Origin: Apostichopus japonicus | Lineage: Eukaryota; Echinodermata; Holothuroidea; Aspidochirotida; Stichopodidae | DNA: 64,000 bases | NCBI RefSeq assembly: GCF_037975245.1 | Contig: NC_092562.1 | Coordinates: forward strand, 1,651,001 to 1,715,000 | Direction: 5' to 3' | Shown here: one piece after another, positions 24,121 to 37,345 of the stretch | Position numbering within the stretch: position 1 is the stretch's first letter | Layout: every line of letters begins with the position of its first letter | The notes under the pieces: model-generated | What the model was told of the DNA's origin: nothing | Databases searched by the model: none | What the model saw: the letters and a program-made list of their open reading frames with translations, nothing else | Made by a program: the position numbers and the translations under genes

Positions 24121-27100
24121 ATTATAGCCAATCAGTTACCGGTACTGGTTGATTATGGCATTCTTTGTAATGTTCACTATGTTCAGGCGTATAAATGGTT
24201 GCTAACGACTGTAATTGTAGCCGATACGTCAAAATGTTTCGGTCTGACGAAGACGCAAAGAATGACCACTGGTTAAGGTAGTGATATGTGTCGATTACAG
24301 TAAGAATGTCACCGATGCTTGCACATTAAACAAGTTGACCTCATTAAACGGATCTTTGGAGTTTATGTTGGTAGTATATTTTCAACACTACCCATTGTTA
24401 AATAGCTATACATAAAAGAAAAAGAATTCCAAAACTTCCTTTTTTGAGTTCGACATCGTTGACATTCGATCCATTCTTGTTTGCCAGTGCTGTAATATGC
24501 CGGTAGGACTTTGTTCCAAAAGTTTACACCTCTATACCTCTCCAACGCCCATTTCTCCCGATCCCTAGCCATCTATCTGTAAAAGTTTCGTTAAATGCCC
24601 TATACAGGGGTTTTAACGTTTAACTATACCCGTTGTTATTTTCAGTCAGTTGTAGATAAGATGCATAGTTTGAAGAACTATGAATCTGTGCCGTAGAACT
24701 ATGAATCTGTGACGTCACATGTTCGAGATGACGTTACAGTTGCGTTCATTTGCTACCAAAAGGACGCATTTGCATGTGTCAGGATCGTTTTAAAAAAAAT
24801 GATGGTTTCGACGTCTGAAGAAAGAATCTTTTTAGTCTTCCATGTAAGCACGGACCTAATCTTTGAAATTATGTTCAGTTTCATTATGTGGCTTTACTTA
24901 TATATTAACGTTGACAGAGCTTTTGCAACAGTATCGATTTCTAATAAGCATGTTTTGTTTACATTGAACGGTATCATTGGGTGGTGCGAACTTGGGCAAT
25001 GGATTTGTAACATCAAAGACGAAAGACGAAAAAGCATATAAGTTTAAAGATAGGTCAGTGTTTGTTAGACGTTTGTTATTTATCACGCTCTTCTTCGTTT
25101 GTCTAATGAAGATGGCTTCAAAACGGAGGCCACCACGTCTAATGTAAACGTCGCAACATTATAACTCACGTAGGGGCTTTGGACACCCCCGACAGGGGCC
25201 CTGCAGACTACCTCTAAAAGAAAACCAACCCTTGTCTTACAGTTGACGAAATAACATCCGGCTTTTACAGAAATGACATGACGTGGTTGTTGTCATTGTA
25301 GGGATTGATGAAATGGTCATTTGTGTTTTCATGATTGGTCTAATAGGATGCCTTCCTTGTTGTCTTTTTTCTCTCTCACTTTCCACGCTTGTTTGTTTTC
25401 TCTTTTCTACTAAAGATTAGCGAATTGTGATATACTGGCATTTTTCCATGGCAAACTTATATTAAGGTTGGGTGGGAGATCAAGTGAAGATTAATTAGCA
25501 ATCCCCCCCCCCCAAAAAAAAGAGAAGAGATTGATGGAAATGCTTTGGAAGTGCATTTGCTTCAAAGATTTCGACAACTACATGAGTATATTTATCACAT
25601 GTAAAACGCAAGTAGAAAAAAAATAGAAAGATGCCTAGCCCAGCTTATACATAACATTGTAATGAGATTTTCGCATCGAACAATTTTTCAAATTCAACTA
25701 GGCCTTCAACTTTTTTTGGGGGGGGGGGATGCCCCCAAAATAGTACACTGATTGTTCACAAATTGTTACAAATCAAAACATAAACTTTCCGAAAATAAGT
25801 GATTTTTAATTTGAGGTAAGTTTGATGGTATACTAACTGGTAGAACAAGTAGTTCTATAGAAGGGAATACATCGTGGTATTCATTGGGTGGGTGTACCGT
25901 AAAACCATTCACTGCTAATTGCGGTGTGGGTCCTGTCTTTAAATAGATTACTAGATTATTTGGTATCTGATTATCTCTTAGACCCACCCTTACGTTCCCC
26001 CTTCCTTTTGATATGTGATAGGTGGCATTTATAAAGAGCACATCAAGGGGGAGGGGGTATGGGGGGGGGGGCGGGTGGTAATTATAATTATGAAATTCAA
26101 AAATCAAGTACATTTTTGGTATTATTGTGCCTTCGGTTTCCCTACAGCTTAAAATTTGCGGTTTACTTTGGGCATCTGATTTTTTTCTCTCCGCCAGTAG
26201 CAGCTTCGAGCAGGCTACAACAACAATTCCTCTACCAAACTATACAGTCCACCGAGATGGATAAAACAGTGTTAGCTCTTATACAAAATTTACCCTTTCT
26301 ACCAGTTTCCTTCATCATTTAGAAGTGGAAATTGTAAACTATTATATCCCCGAATCTATAGAGATCGTTATAAATATGCAAACATGCTTAAATTGTAACT
26401 TATGCGGTCAACCCCGACGGATGAAAGCATTTCAGATCTCAGAAATCGTAATATGGCTGAAAAAGTGTTACAGGATGACTTAAGGCAGATTTTAAGTCTT
26501 TATATGTTATAAGTAATTGCTGGTAAATAATATTAACTTTTCAAATATGATAACAACTCTGGAAGGCTCCTTTAAGGCTAATTGGAGATGATGACGTCAG
26601 CGCCTCATGATGTTAATGTTGTTCCATGGTTTTATTAACTCAATCAAAACATGATCTGTTGTACTCACTTGATCAACATGCCACCCATGCCACGACATTC
26701 AACACTATTTGTCCTTGCCAAAATTGTCATGTATGTCGTTAACATTCCATTTGTGGCCATAAAAGACTTAGGTTTTCCCCTAGTCAGTTTTGCGTTGCAT
26801 ATGATTAACTGACCTATTGTGTTACTGTGTAATAGACTTAAGCCACTTTCATCATCGATGACACTCACTGCTTTAAGGGGTCCTTTCTCAAAAGATTACA
26901 AAGTGTTATGGAAATTCCACCGATATTTGGTAGCAGTGTATTTAGTTTAAATTTAATTTTGTGCCTCACTCTTTATTGGTATAACTGTACCCTCGTGGTC
27001 ACAAGGTTATGACGACGGGGGAAAAAAAAATTGCCTTTTTAATGCGATTTTAATGTTACTAAATGGCCTATACTCAATGGTTTCCTCCCCCCCCCCCCAC

Positions 27101-28815
27101 CCAAGAAAAAAAAAGAAAAAAAAGAAGTATTGAATTTGAGTGACATCCACTGGCATTGCAACCAATTAAGGTATAGCATGGAGGTTTTACCTCCATGGGT
27201 ATAGGTGTTCTTCCATGTGTCTTCCGAAGAGTCTAATGACTGTTGTTCGTAAACACTTAACAAGTTGTAAAAAAAGAAGCGATAACAAATTGATTTCGGT
27301 TCGCCACCTGGACACAAAAGATAAAAAAAAAGTTTGTTCCCTTGACGAGCAAACTCATAACTCACCTTTTTTTTCGTTTGGATAAGTTTGCTGTTGTCAG
27401 CGTCAACTTTGAATGATTAACGGGGTGTCCATTTTCGCGGACAGCCTTATGTCGTTAAAGAGCGCCTGTTTTGTGGGGGTAAAAAGTTGAAAAGTTGAAG
27501 AAAAAAAACGTTCCATGTTTACACCGTGATAGAAACGGTTTGATTTACGAGCCAATAAGAAACTAGACAATGTCCACGTACGTTATTCAGCTTATATCCC
27601 TTTTAATGAGATCTGTCATTTTGCTTTGTCTTTTGTCCAAAGATCGTAAACCTACATGAATGTGTTGAACTTACGTTGTGTGGTTATATCCTGTTAAAAT
27701 GCAGCTTTGTGTGTTGGGTCGACATTTTTGCGTAACCTACCTAATTTTTAGCCAGCATGACACAACTGTTGATCAACTAAGACTTCCCTCACCTCCCCAC
27801 CCTTCACTCCCGACTCCTGGTTTTGTGTCACGAATTGAAGGTTACTGAACAAGTCCTTATTCCACTTCGGATTTCAACTCTCCGTCGCCCGGACATTGTT
27901 TTGATAATTATGAATTATATGTGAACGATCAAACTTGTAAAATTTCCAAAACTTCAAAATTTGGCCTTCTAACGGACACTTTTCTCGTGTTTTTCGTAAT
28001 CAAATCAAAATGAATAAACAAGTCATAAATGATTCCATTCGGTTGTAAGCATTTCGTCGTCCCAGACATTGCTTTCAAGTTTGGTAATTCAATGAAGAAG
28101 CCTGGAAAATTGCAAAGAAAAACAAATCACTTTGGGGGTGGAGGGTGGGGGTGGGAATGAACAGTGATGTAGTCAATACTATAATGAACAGGTTGGAAAA
28201 TCTGCTTAAAGAATACTTAAAGGTATTCGTACAATTTGTAGTAAAGATGCGTGCAACAAGTAACTTAGCAAAAATTAATGAATTATAATTTCATTGGTTT
28301 CAAAAATCTCCCCCCCCCCCTCCCACCCCATTGTCTTTTCCTGTTCTGTGACTCTCGTGGCTGTAAAACCCGTGTAAGCCCAAGAAAAAATGCTGAGGAT
28401 CGAATCGAATTCATGTAACACTTAACCGTTAACCGACATTTGGTGAAAAAACCAAACTCAAGGGTATTGATTCATATAGTTCGATCAATTGTGATAGTAT
28501 TTTGAGTAATACTCGCTAAGATTGGTAAGAGTTAGAATTATACGGGAAAGAACAAAAAAAAACTTTACAGGAGGTCCGTTACTCTTCCATGGTCCAACGG
28601 AATGTTCTTCCATTGTATTATTTCCATGCTTCCCGTACCCTTTAAAGTAGTCGTTGAAATCAATTGGTAAACCAGTTCTAAGTCTCCCTGCGTCCGTGCA
28701 TGTGTACCCAAATAATTTGCGTTTTATATTTTTCCTCTCTTGCTTGGTTAAGAAAACATCATTTATCAACTGCTTGGACACTTCAAGGAAATTGCTATTT
28801 GCGATGGCTCTCTTG
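24121..28815. other. Non-coding stretch
   Basis: Two TGACGTCA motifs (24710, 26592), several C or G tracts (25504, 25720, 26060, 27088, 28311) and only short isolated open frames, the longest about 115 codons, none with splice signals. Confidence 0.35.
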
Positions 28816-28820
28816 GGCAG

Positions 28821-28915
28821 ATAATATATATTATATATATATATATGTATATTATTATATATAAAGTATATATATATTATTATATATATGTATATATATA
28901 TATATGTATATTATT

Positions 28916-28949
<34 letters not shown>
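28821..28949. repeat. TA-rich compound microsatellite
   Basis: TA runs interrupted by TATTAT and ATGTAT blocks; internally palindromic. Confidence 0.9.
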
Positions 28950-31088
28950 TATTATTATTAACGGTTGTAACGATCATGTTACAGGGAAGACGTCGGAATA
29001 GGAATGCAATATTTGCTTTGCACAAAATCGACACTGTTGGTGTTATTTACAATATAGCGCCATCATTTCTATGTGGACATTTTCAGAGTGCATGCTAGCC
29101 TGCGAAGTGTCCCTTGTAGCTCAAATCGGCGAGAAAGAAAAAAAAAGAGAAAATGTAATTATATGACACATATCATCATCTCGTAAATTTGCAAGACTTG
29201 AGTTTGTCTTGAAGTGTAACGCATAACTACAATTAAAAATACGTAACGCTACCTCACACATACCTCTTTAATAATGTCTTTTGAGTGGGTCATGATGAGT
29301 GCAAAGGTTTATTTTTAAGAGGTTGGGGGAAGCGGGGGGTTGGGGTGGAGGGAAGATACTACGAAGCACTGTTAGAGGAAATTGTACAGTTTAATGGTCA
29401 TTGTCAATATCCCAAACGCGAGCATCGTCACTTTACCAATACTTTCTCGACATCACGCATGAATGTATGTATACACTGACGAAACTAAAGAAGAGTTTAA
29501 CTCAAGGGAGAGAATGGTTGGGACGTTACTTCCCTCGAGAGACCTCCATAAACTGTCCCTCGCAATCTCAAAACAACAAAGAAGCTTGCCCTGTTGTTCT
29601 CCTATCCTTTCTTCCATTCTCAACAACCCCACACTGATCCACACCCATCATCCACCCTATTCCTCTCCCATCACCTCCTTTCCCACTCACTGACTCGGTG
29701 TTAGCAAAAGGATTCCTCCATCCCATCGATGGAAACTGAGAAATTGAAACGGCAAGACAAAGTTTGCTCGTCAGGGAAAGACCCGAAATTGAGCCTATTA
29801 CAGTTGAATGGTCGTTGCTTCGATGATATTATTGTAACCAGGTTAAAACTATGTGTATGTATAAACGATGGATGGTCTCAGCGTACATATTGGGGATACA
29901 TTTCTCCCCCTTTCATGGCACGGAATAGCAGGTGTTGTAGACTACCCGTCAGACGGTGGGTCCCCCGGTGGCCAATAACTCAGTCACTGCTGCTCTTGGC
30001 AGACTTGGCATTGTACTGGTCACAAGATGGCCTCCGTAGGGACATGTTTGCTCCACTCGATTGATTGATGGTGGTTTACCGCGGTATTAATGGCTTATTT
30101 ACACTCACCAAAAAAGAAAGAAAATAAAAATAAAAAGAGTTGGTCCAGAGGATTTATTTTGATGGGGATATAATATGTAACATATAGTAATGTGGGACTG
30201 CTAACGTCTCTGGTAATTAGTTGGTTAATAACAACAGGATGTGGATGTCGAGAGGAGTCTGTTCGAGGGGTGGGGGGTGGGGGGAAGGGGTTGAGTATTC
30301 AATTGTGTGGTTTATACTAAGAAATTACAGTTTCATCGGTGAATTTAATTTTAAGACAAGTCGATGGGAGACGAACAACTTCAAACCCTCACTACCATTC
30401 CTCCTAAACCTAACTACTATACCACACCGTTTGTGATGTGTTACGCTTGCAAGTAGATCATCTGTCTATGGCATGTAAGGTCCCCACCCCCCCCCCTTGC
30501 TTAGACAGGTACCCCATGGGATCAAGCAATAATCAAGCAATATATAGTCAGTTGTCGCAGATGTAACACCTTCCGGAATGACATTAAAACACCACCCTTA
30601 AAACCGTTTGTACATAAATTCGGACATATGAAGAGAAGATTTGGAAATTTGGATAAAACTTGAGCAAACAAAATTATAGGAATCAGCTTCATCAAGCCTT
30701 ACCCCCCCCCCTCCCCACTCCCCATCTGCTGCTGGAAACTGCATTGTGTGCTGTTAAATTGCCTCAGTTTGGAAGTACTTAAGTCGACGCTTTTTGCACG
30801 TTAGTATTGTATCGGACCCAAATTTTATCATGATATATATTACTTTCTGGAAAGATCTGATATTGCAAGTTATTCCCAAAGAATAATTGAGGACATGTTC
30901 AGTCAACCAATTATAAATATCTATACAAGGAAGAATACTAAGGTTGCAGTAAAAGAACAAATGAGTCTTGAAAATTGAATAATGCAGTGACCATTATTTG
31001 ACATTATAGCACATTTGCGGTCAAATACTGACGACCTTTAGAGTAGGAGGGAGAGGCGTGCATGTTGGCGCGTAGAGGCGTGCATGCA
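28950..31088. other. Non-coding stretch
   Basis: Poly(C) tracts near 30485 and 30702. A 111-codon open frame at 29729 lacks recognisable domains and splice signals. No gene was supported. Confidence 0.35.
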
Positions 31089-31381
31089 GCGCGTAGCCAA
31101 GGGAGGGGGCGTAGGGGGCTACCGCCCCCCCCCCCCCCGAGCATATTTTGTTTTTATGATATCGCTAGTAATTTCAAAATAGAAAATGCTTAGTTGCAAC
31201 TTACAAGGCCTTGAAAGTGCCATTTCTGGCGATCTCGGAGCATTTACGGCCAAAATTTTCTTGTACGCTTTGCGCCAACTCATGTTGGCGCTACGCTTAG
31301 ATAGTTTCCAATGCCGTTTCTACGGCTCTGATAGTTTGCCTACAGGTTCGCCCCTCCCTTGGCAAATTCCTCGCTATGCGC
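31089..31381. mobile_element. GC-rich interspersed element with inverted ends
   Basis: The left end reads GCGCGTAG-CCAAGGGAGGGG and the right end is the complement of GCGCATAG followed, after an 11-bp interruption, by GCCAAGGGAGGGG. Inside are a C15 tract (about 31126) and GC-richer sequence with CGCCAACTCATGTTGGCGC (31280-31298), a hairpin. The composition contrasts with the AT-rich flanks. Its look matches widely dispersed non-autonomous elements of marine invertebrates, but no family name can be given. The 107-codon open frame through it is probably incidental. Confidence 0.5.
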
Positions 31382-32494
31382 TATGTAACTCGTACTCTGT
31401 TATTTTAATCCACCAAGCAGTCGTAGCAAGAATGATACAAAATGGTTTTGAAAATTTAACGAAATATAAAGTTAATTTTTTGTGGGACACACAATTTTTT
31501 CTACATTAGATTAGATTGATTAATTTTACGCTAGTTAGGGAACTTTCAAATGCAAATATTTCGAGTACCAAAAATGTTTCAGAGGGGTTATGTTTATTCC
31601 TTTGAGCAAATTTGAGACAGGAGGTGGTTATGGTGGGAGGTTTTGGGTTGTTGTGTGATCGTGTGGGGAGGGGGGGGTAATACTTATTTACTGTAAAATT
31701 GACAGAATATCATCAACAATAACAACAACAACAAAATAGAAAATTCACGGAGCGATTGCGTGACGGTGGCGACGTTTTCTTCTTGCTTGTTAAAAGGCGG
31801 ATGAATGATTTGACTCAACCGACGTCCATCCTTTGATTTACGTTTTAAAAGTCGTTTTATCCATATAGTATTTTTTTCTCCCTCCGTTTCATCGAGGCTT
31901 TAACGTCCGTCCATCTTAATACGAGCAGCATATCTTCTAAAACTTTTTTTTTCTCTTCTCTTCTTTTCCTTCCTTCCCCACGCACGGAACATAAATAACG
32001 AGAGACTGGCACTCAATAAGACAAGAGTATATGCGATGTCACACAACTCTCTGAATTGCCCCCTTTTTTCCTTTTCTCCTTCTTATGAAGAGTCGCTAAT
32101 CTCTCAACAATTTATGTCTTGTTTTCTCAACTACCAATCACCCTTCTCTCTTATTTAGCCGGTTTTTCTCCAGTTACCCCCGAGGATGCCCTTTCGGTAG
32201 GGTACTTTGGCTCAAATTACCTCCCCAATCTTCCCCCACTCCATTACTTTGCAAGGAGAGAAATTTACGTTCTGTTTTCGCGTCCGTGCTGCACCTTTTC
32301 CGCAGAATGACAAGTCGAAATTGATCACGGTTGCTCTTCTATCGATAAGTCTGTCAACGCCCGCCATAGTCTTAAATTGACCGGTTTCTTACTTGCAGTA
32401 AACTTGAGAATTTTAGTAGCCAGCAAATCTACACTGTTGCTTTTACTGTCCTCTCTCTCTCTCTCTCCCTCTCTATCTTGCGAGGAACCATAGG
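31382..32494. other. Non-coding stretch
   Basis: T- and CT-rich tracts (31930-32080), (TC)n at 32450-32465; nothing else recognised. Confidence 0.35.
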
Positions 32495-33013
32495 CTTTAC
32501 AATCACTACTGCGCATGCTCATAATCTAACTTCATCCGGATGCAGTGTGACAAGATCCCTTAACATCCCTTTAATGTTGTTAAGGGACCAGACCAGAAAT
32601 GTATACTTACTTTTATCTAGTTCCTTCCATCTGATATAAGTTATATTCTATAATCATCGAGGTGTACTGTATATTAGCTTACTGTTAACACTCTTTAGTG
32701 TGTGATTTATTTGATATGTAAGAGTATACCCATGGAATGTAGAAAATACACTTGTAACTTTACAATCACTACTGCGAATGCTCATAATCCAACTTCATCC
32801 AGATGCAGTGTGACAAGATCCCTTAAGATCCCTAAATGTTATTAAGGGACCAGACCAGAAAAGAATACTTACTAATATCTAATTCCTTCCATCTGAAATA
32901 AGTTATATTCCATAATCTTTTGTTCATTGTATTAACTACTGTTAAAACTTTCTGTTTTTGTGTGTGAATTATTTGATATTGTAAGAGTATCCATGGAATG
33001 TAGAAAAAATTTT
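32495..33013. repeat. Tandem duplication, 263-bp unit
   Basis: Copy 1 begins at 32495 and copy 2 at 32758, both with CTTTACAATCACTACTGCG. They share ATGCAGTGTGACAAGATCCC, TTAAGGGACCAGACCAGAAA and CCATGGAATGTAGAAAA. Each has a short stem GATCCCTTAA...TTAAGGGACC. The copies are moderately diverged. Confidence 0.88.
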
Positions 33014-36000
33014 TAAAAAATGAACTTAGTAAAAAATTAGCACGAATTATGGTATCAACTACGGTACTAGAATCGCCGGAGATTACTTATACTACCCCCA
33101 CATGAAATTAGTCCATAGATCTAAATAACTAAATAAGCAGATCGTTGCCTATAGCTAAGCCTTCTTTGCATATAATGATCGGGACGGAAATTGTTATTGA
33201 TATCACATTAAAAGGCCAAATTGTAACATATCACACACTGGAAGAAGTTGGAAAGAAAGGGGTGGGGTGGGGTGGAATACTTAATCATATACAATATGTA
33301 TGAAATATTGCACCGTTTACAAGCGCGAATTAATCGATTGTACCATTGTGAAAGGTGGCAGGCCTAAAACGGTATATAAAACTTACAACCAACTGCTTTA
33401 ATGGTAAAATGGACGATGCAACGATTTCGTCTTTTGTATAATTGATACAAAAAAGGTCAACTTTACTTCAATATCAAAGAGTTTCTGTATTCAATTTTTT
33501 TTAACGTTCGTGTCTAATTTCATAAATAGGTATTGCCATTGTCTACATATCGTATATATCCGTATTATAACGCGTATGTATATATAAGTTCAGCCTATTT
33601 AGGGGGGTTCGTAATGGTCACCGATAAATCAACTTCGACTTTATCGCTAAATGGCATAGCTAAACTTTATCGACAGTGATAATGACAAAGTTCAAACACG
33701 TACTGCGGTTCGCTATAGATATATACATTATGTATAGTCATTTTTACAGGGCAACACTGCCCCACACCTGGTTTATGTTCAATATGTTTATATAAATATC
33801 ATTGCTCCTAAATGTGCCAAAATATTTATATTTTGCCTCGCCCCTTCCCCTCCCTCCCACGCTTGTAAAAAAATCACCAAAAATTAACAAAATAGAAGAA
33901 AAGAAAAAAAAGGAAGGAAGGGAGGTTGGAAGAGAAAGAGAAGTTACTTTGATACACATTGATACTCTTCATAGTCTATAGACAAAACCTTATACAGGTA
34001 AAAAGGAAAACAGAACTTGAAAGAAAACTGGGCAAAGTATTTGTATTTTAGGAATACTTTCCTCAGTATTATTCAGCTCGTAAAGAATTTTGTCTTTGGG
34101 GGGGTGGTCTTTTTTTGGCAACAATTTAAAACGACGTACTCGTGGATAAATTATACCGATTCCAATATATGAATTTAAGCCCCACCCACCCCCCCCCCCA
34201 CCTTTAAAGCCCACACCCAAGCTCTTCCTGTATATTCTCTTTATCTTTCTTTCTTCTTCCTACTTTCTTCACTCAGGGATCAGCATTTAGAGATTATTTA
34301 ATGGATTTTATAACAAATTGGATTCTATAGAAACAATATAGGTGGCACAAGTACATATGCGCATGGAGCTATTACCGGCTCCATGGTATGCGACAGTATT
34401 AAAGATCATAAGTAATGTTATCGTTTCGGCCTTTTTCAAAGTACTGAAATGACGAAATGAAAAGAATCGAATCAGATACATTAGAACTCGCCTATTTACC
34501 TTAAATTTGTTAAACACACTAACACACAAACTGAGGACCCCATTGTTTTTTCCCACTATTTTAATCCACGTATACCCTAACCTTAACAATGTCCCTGAAC
34601 AATAGAATTCTTCTGAGGGCGTGAGGGATTCTTTTGAAATGACGTCTGAGGCCTTGGAATTCCTTGGTTCAAGCAGGGAGTTGCTCCATAACAACTCCCT
34701 GGTTCAAGTCTTCAGTCAGAATACAAAACAAATATACAGGGAAAGAGGGAGAATTTAAAAAAAATTGAGAGGCTCATTTGAAGGAAAAAAATATTTAGGT
34801 TTGGTTAGGTTTGGTTAGGTTTGGTTAACTTGTTGACCAAACACACAAACCAGAATTGCCTTCAATATTAAGTTGGCCGCTCGATGAATATACGCGTAAG
34901 TAGGCACCGTCACCAAACACAAATATCTTACACAACAAAAGAACTGCATGTATACACAATGAAAAAGGGGGAAAAACGGAAAGTTTATATTTTCACTAAG
35001 TAATGAGTGTAATGACGTCATCACTTTGTTATGAAGTAACGATACAGAGAGCATCCCTTCACCACCATTACCCATTATACTTACAGACATTTTCTGCTTC
35101 AAACGCTCTTTCAAACACAGATAAGATGACGGCAACAGAGCATGCCTCCCATCGCAAATCCTCCTCCCCCCTTCTCCTTAAAATAACAGTAACAAAAACG
35201 TAACATGCATAACATAACATTAATAAAATAAACTCCTTCCTCCCTTAAAACTGGTATAAGCAATGAAGGTGACATTAAAATTACAGTTTAGAAGCGTTGT
35301 CTCTTTTCTTTATAGTCACAGGTCAAAGTTGAAAACTTGAAAAGAAACAAATCACTGGGCCGAGTTTTTGTTACCGCCCTGTTAGAATAAGTTTTGAAAC
35401 AAACATTATGGGATCGTTTTTCCTGAATGTGAGGAAAGATCAACCGAGTCAAGAGGGATTTGGTCGAGAAAAAAGAAGCTTTAGTCACGTCCGTTCGACA
35501 AGTCATAATTCAAGACCACGTCCAACAGAGCGGGAACTGCAAACCATCCAATATGTCGCCCTCTATTGCATCATTACACCTTTAAAGGGATATTCCGGTG
35601 GCTGAAGTTGATAGCTTTAAAAAAAAAGATGCTAGAAACTTTCCTATAACTTGAGGTAAAAACCACCCACATCTTAATAGCATTTTTTTCGCGAAAATGG
35701 GTAGTGATGTTTTTGTGAATGTATCTGGCAACAATGTGAATTATGCCATAGTGGCTCTTTGAGCTGAAAATATCTTCCATTTTGTTTAATCGTTTCTTTA
35801 TAAAAAAAAAAAATTAAACCATTCATCTGGACAGAGGAAAACAATGTTTCTATAACAATAACAAAAAAGGGGGTTGCTTATGGATGAAATTCCAAAGAAA
35901 AAGAATATTCAAAACGAACAAACGAACGAACGAACGAACGAATGTATACATCGACAAGACGACTATGATAGGAATGAGAAGCTTTGGAAGACACATATAC

Positions 36001-37044
36001 CACCACTGATAGTGACATTTTAGACCACATGCTATGATCCACTCTCATGGATTAAGGAAGGGATTAGCCAGTCGAAATAGGTGAAATTCCACGTAACCAT
36101 ATATCTCCAGTCAGGGACAACATTAATTAACGACGTGGTTTTCAAACTAACTGCGATCTATTTTTATCTGGGTGAGATAAATGCTACATATTCTGCTGTT
36201 GGAATATCCCTTTTAGGAGGTATTTTGAAGTTCTTTATTTAATCAAAGGTAGCGGGTTCCTATACCCTCTTTGAATTTATCCACATGGATCACTGTTTTG
36301 AGGATGTGATCTCATCACTTCTAAGTGAATTCTAGCTAATGTGGGTCAAAACACTAACAAAATTGACAAACATTGACTCTTTAGTTAGACTAGTGAAATT
36401 TTGACACCACTATAAAGATTGATCTTCCCCGAATTACTCTCATGAAGTGAAATTGTCACTCTTTGGAATTGTCAGAGTGCCAAAATGTTTTCGAAGCGCA
36501 ATAAAAACCGCCTATTGCCATGAGACACTATTAGAGAGAGACATGAGAGAGACATGCATATACAGACCAACGTGTCCCTTATGTGTCCCTGTATGGTTTA
36601 ACTATAGGCCATGCAGGTATAGCTAGCTACATACAGGACTGAGGGATTCACAGCGACAGGTCCACGGCCGCTTTAAAGAACTTAGGTTGAGTATGCAGTG
36701 AAGTATTAGATGTTTAGGCATCTATTGCATCTTTGCAGTGTAACGTTAATGACCATCAAACATATAGATGCTTAAAGTGGACACGAACCCAAACCATCAT
36801 CTTAATAGCGTGTCCGTCAGAGACCTTGGTGAAGGACAACTCCCTCAAAAAGGTACGAAAAAGCTTCTCTTTGTCTTCGTTCGGGAGATATTCTGTTGAT
36901 TACAAGTCCTGTGGTCTTGGGGTTGTCATTTTGTAATTTCAGTGATGCCCTGTGCCACTAGGATCTGAAATCTTTTAACTTTCTCTCTCACTCTCTGTTT
37001 TTTCTCGTTATATTTTCAAAGTAGAATGTTTAACAGTGCTGACA
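33014..37044. other. Non-coding stretch with minor repeats
   Basis: Contains AGGTTTGGTT three times (34797-34827), (AACG)n at 35917-35943 and a perfect 10-bp hairpin at 34674-34701 (CAGGGAGTTG around CTCCATAA) flanked on both sides by GGTTCAAG. No exon supported. Confidence 0.4.
35990..36105 (+). repeat. Dispersed repeat family C, copy 2
   Basis: Contains ATGATCCACTCTCATGGATT, AAGGAAGGGATTAGCCAGTC and GTGAAATTCC, aligned with the copy at 4895. The short palindrome ATCCACTCTCATGGAT is partly self-complementary. Confidence 0.45.
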
Positions 37045-37345
37045 CCGAAAACCAATGCTATCATAGGTCATGCTGCAGGTTACATTATATGAGATTTTGC
37101 ACGTCCAAGAACCAATCTCCATTCACAGAAAATATACCAAAAATAATACCAATTGAAACACAATGTGGCCCTATGACGTCATGTTTAGACTTGATCAAGT
37201 CGACATCCTTGTGTCAAAAGAAACTTTAGATATGTATTATTTCTCAAATGGACCATGTGCTTTTTCTTTGCTGTTTGGGTAAGATGCTCACGTGGACCAA
37301 TAATGATGGTTGGGTTTGTGTCTCCCTGATCACAAGAATGCGCTA
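37045..37345 (+). repeat. Dispersed repeat family A, copy 1
   Basis: Aligns with 50575-50885: AGGTCATGCT, a middle rich in ATTGAAACAC, then GATGACGTCAT-TTxxACTTGATCAAGTC, and finally CTTTTTCTTxG-CGTTTGGG and CAATxATGATGGTTTxGTGTG. The 14-bp palindrome GACTTGATCAAGTC lies at 37191-37204. Probably an old non-autonomous transposon or SINE. Confidence 0.6.

Noticed and set aside
31186-31509. 107-codon open frame through the GC-rich element.
   Set aside because: It crosses the element boundary into AT-rich flank and has no known domain; treated as incidental.
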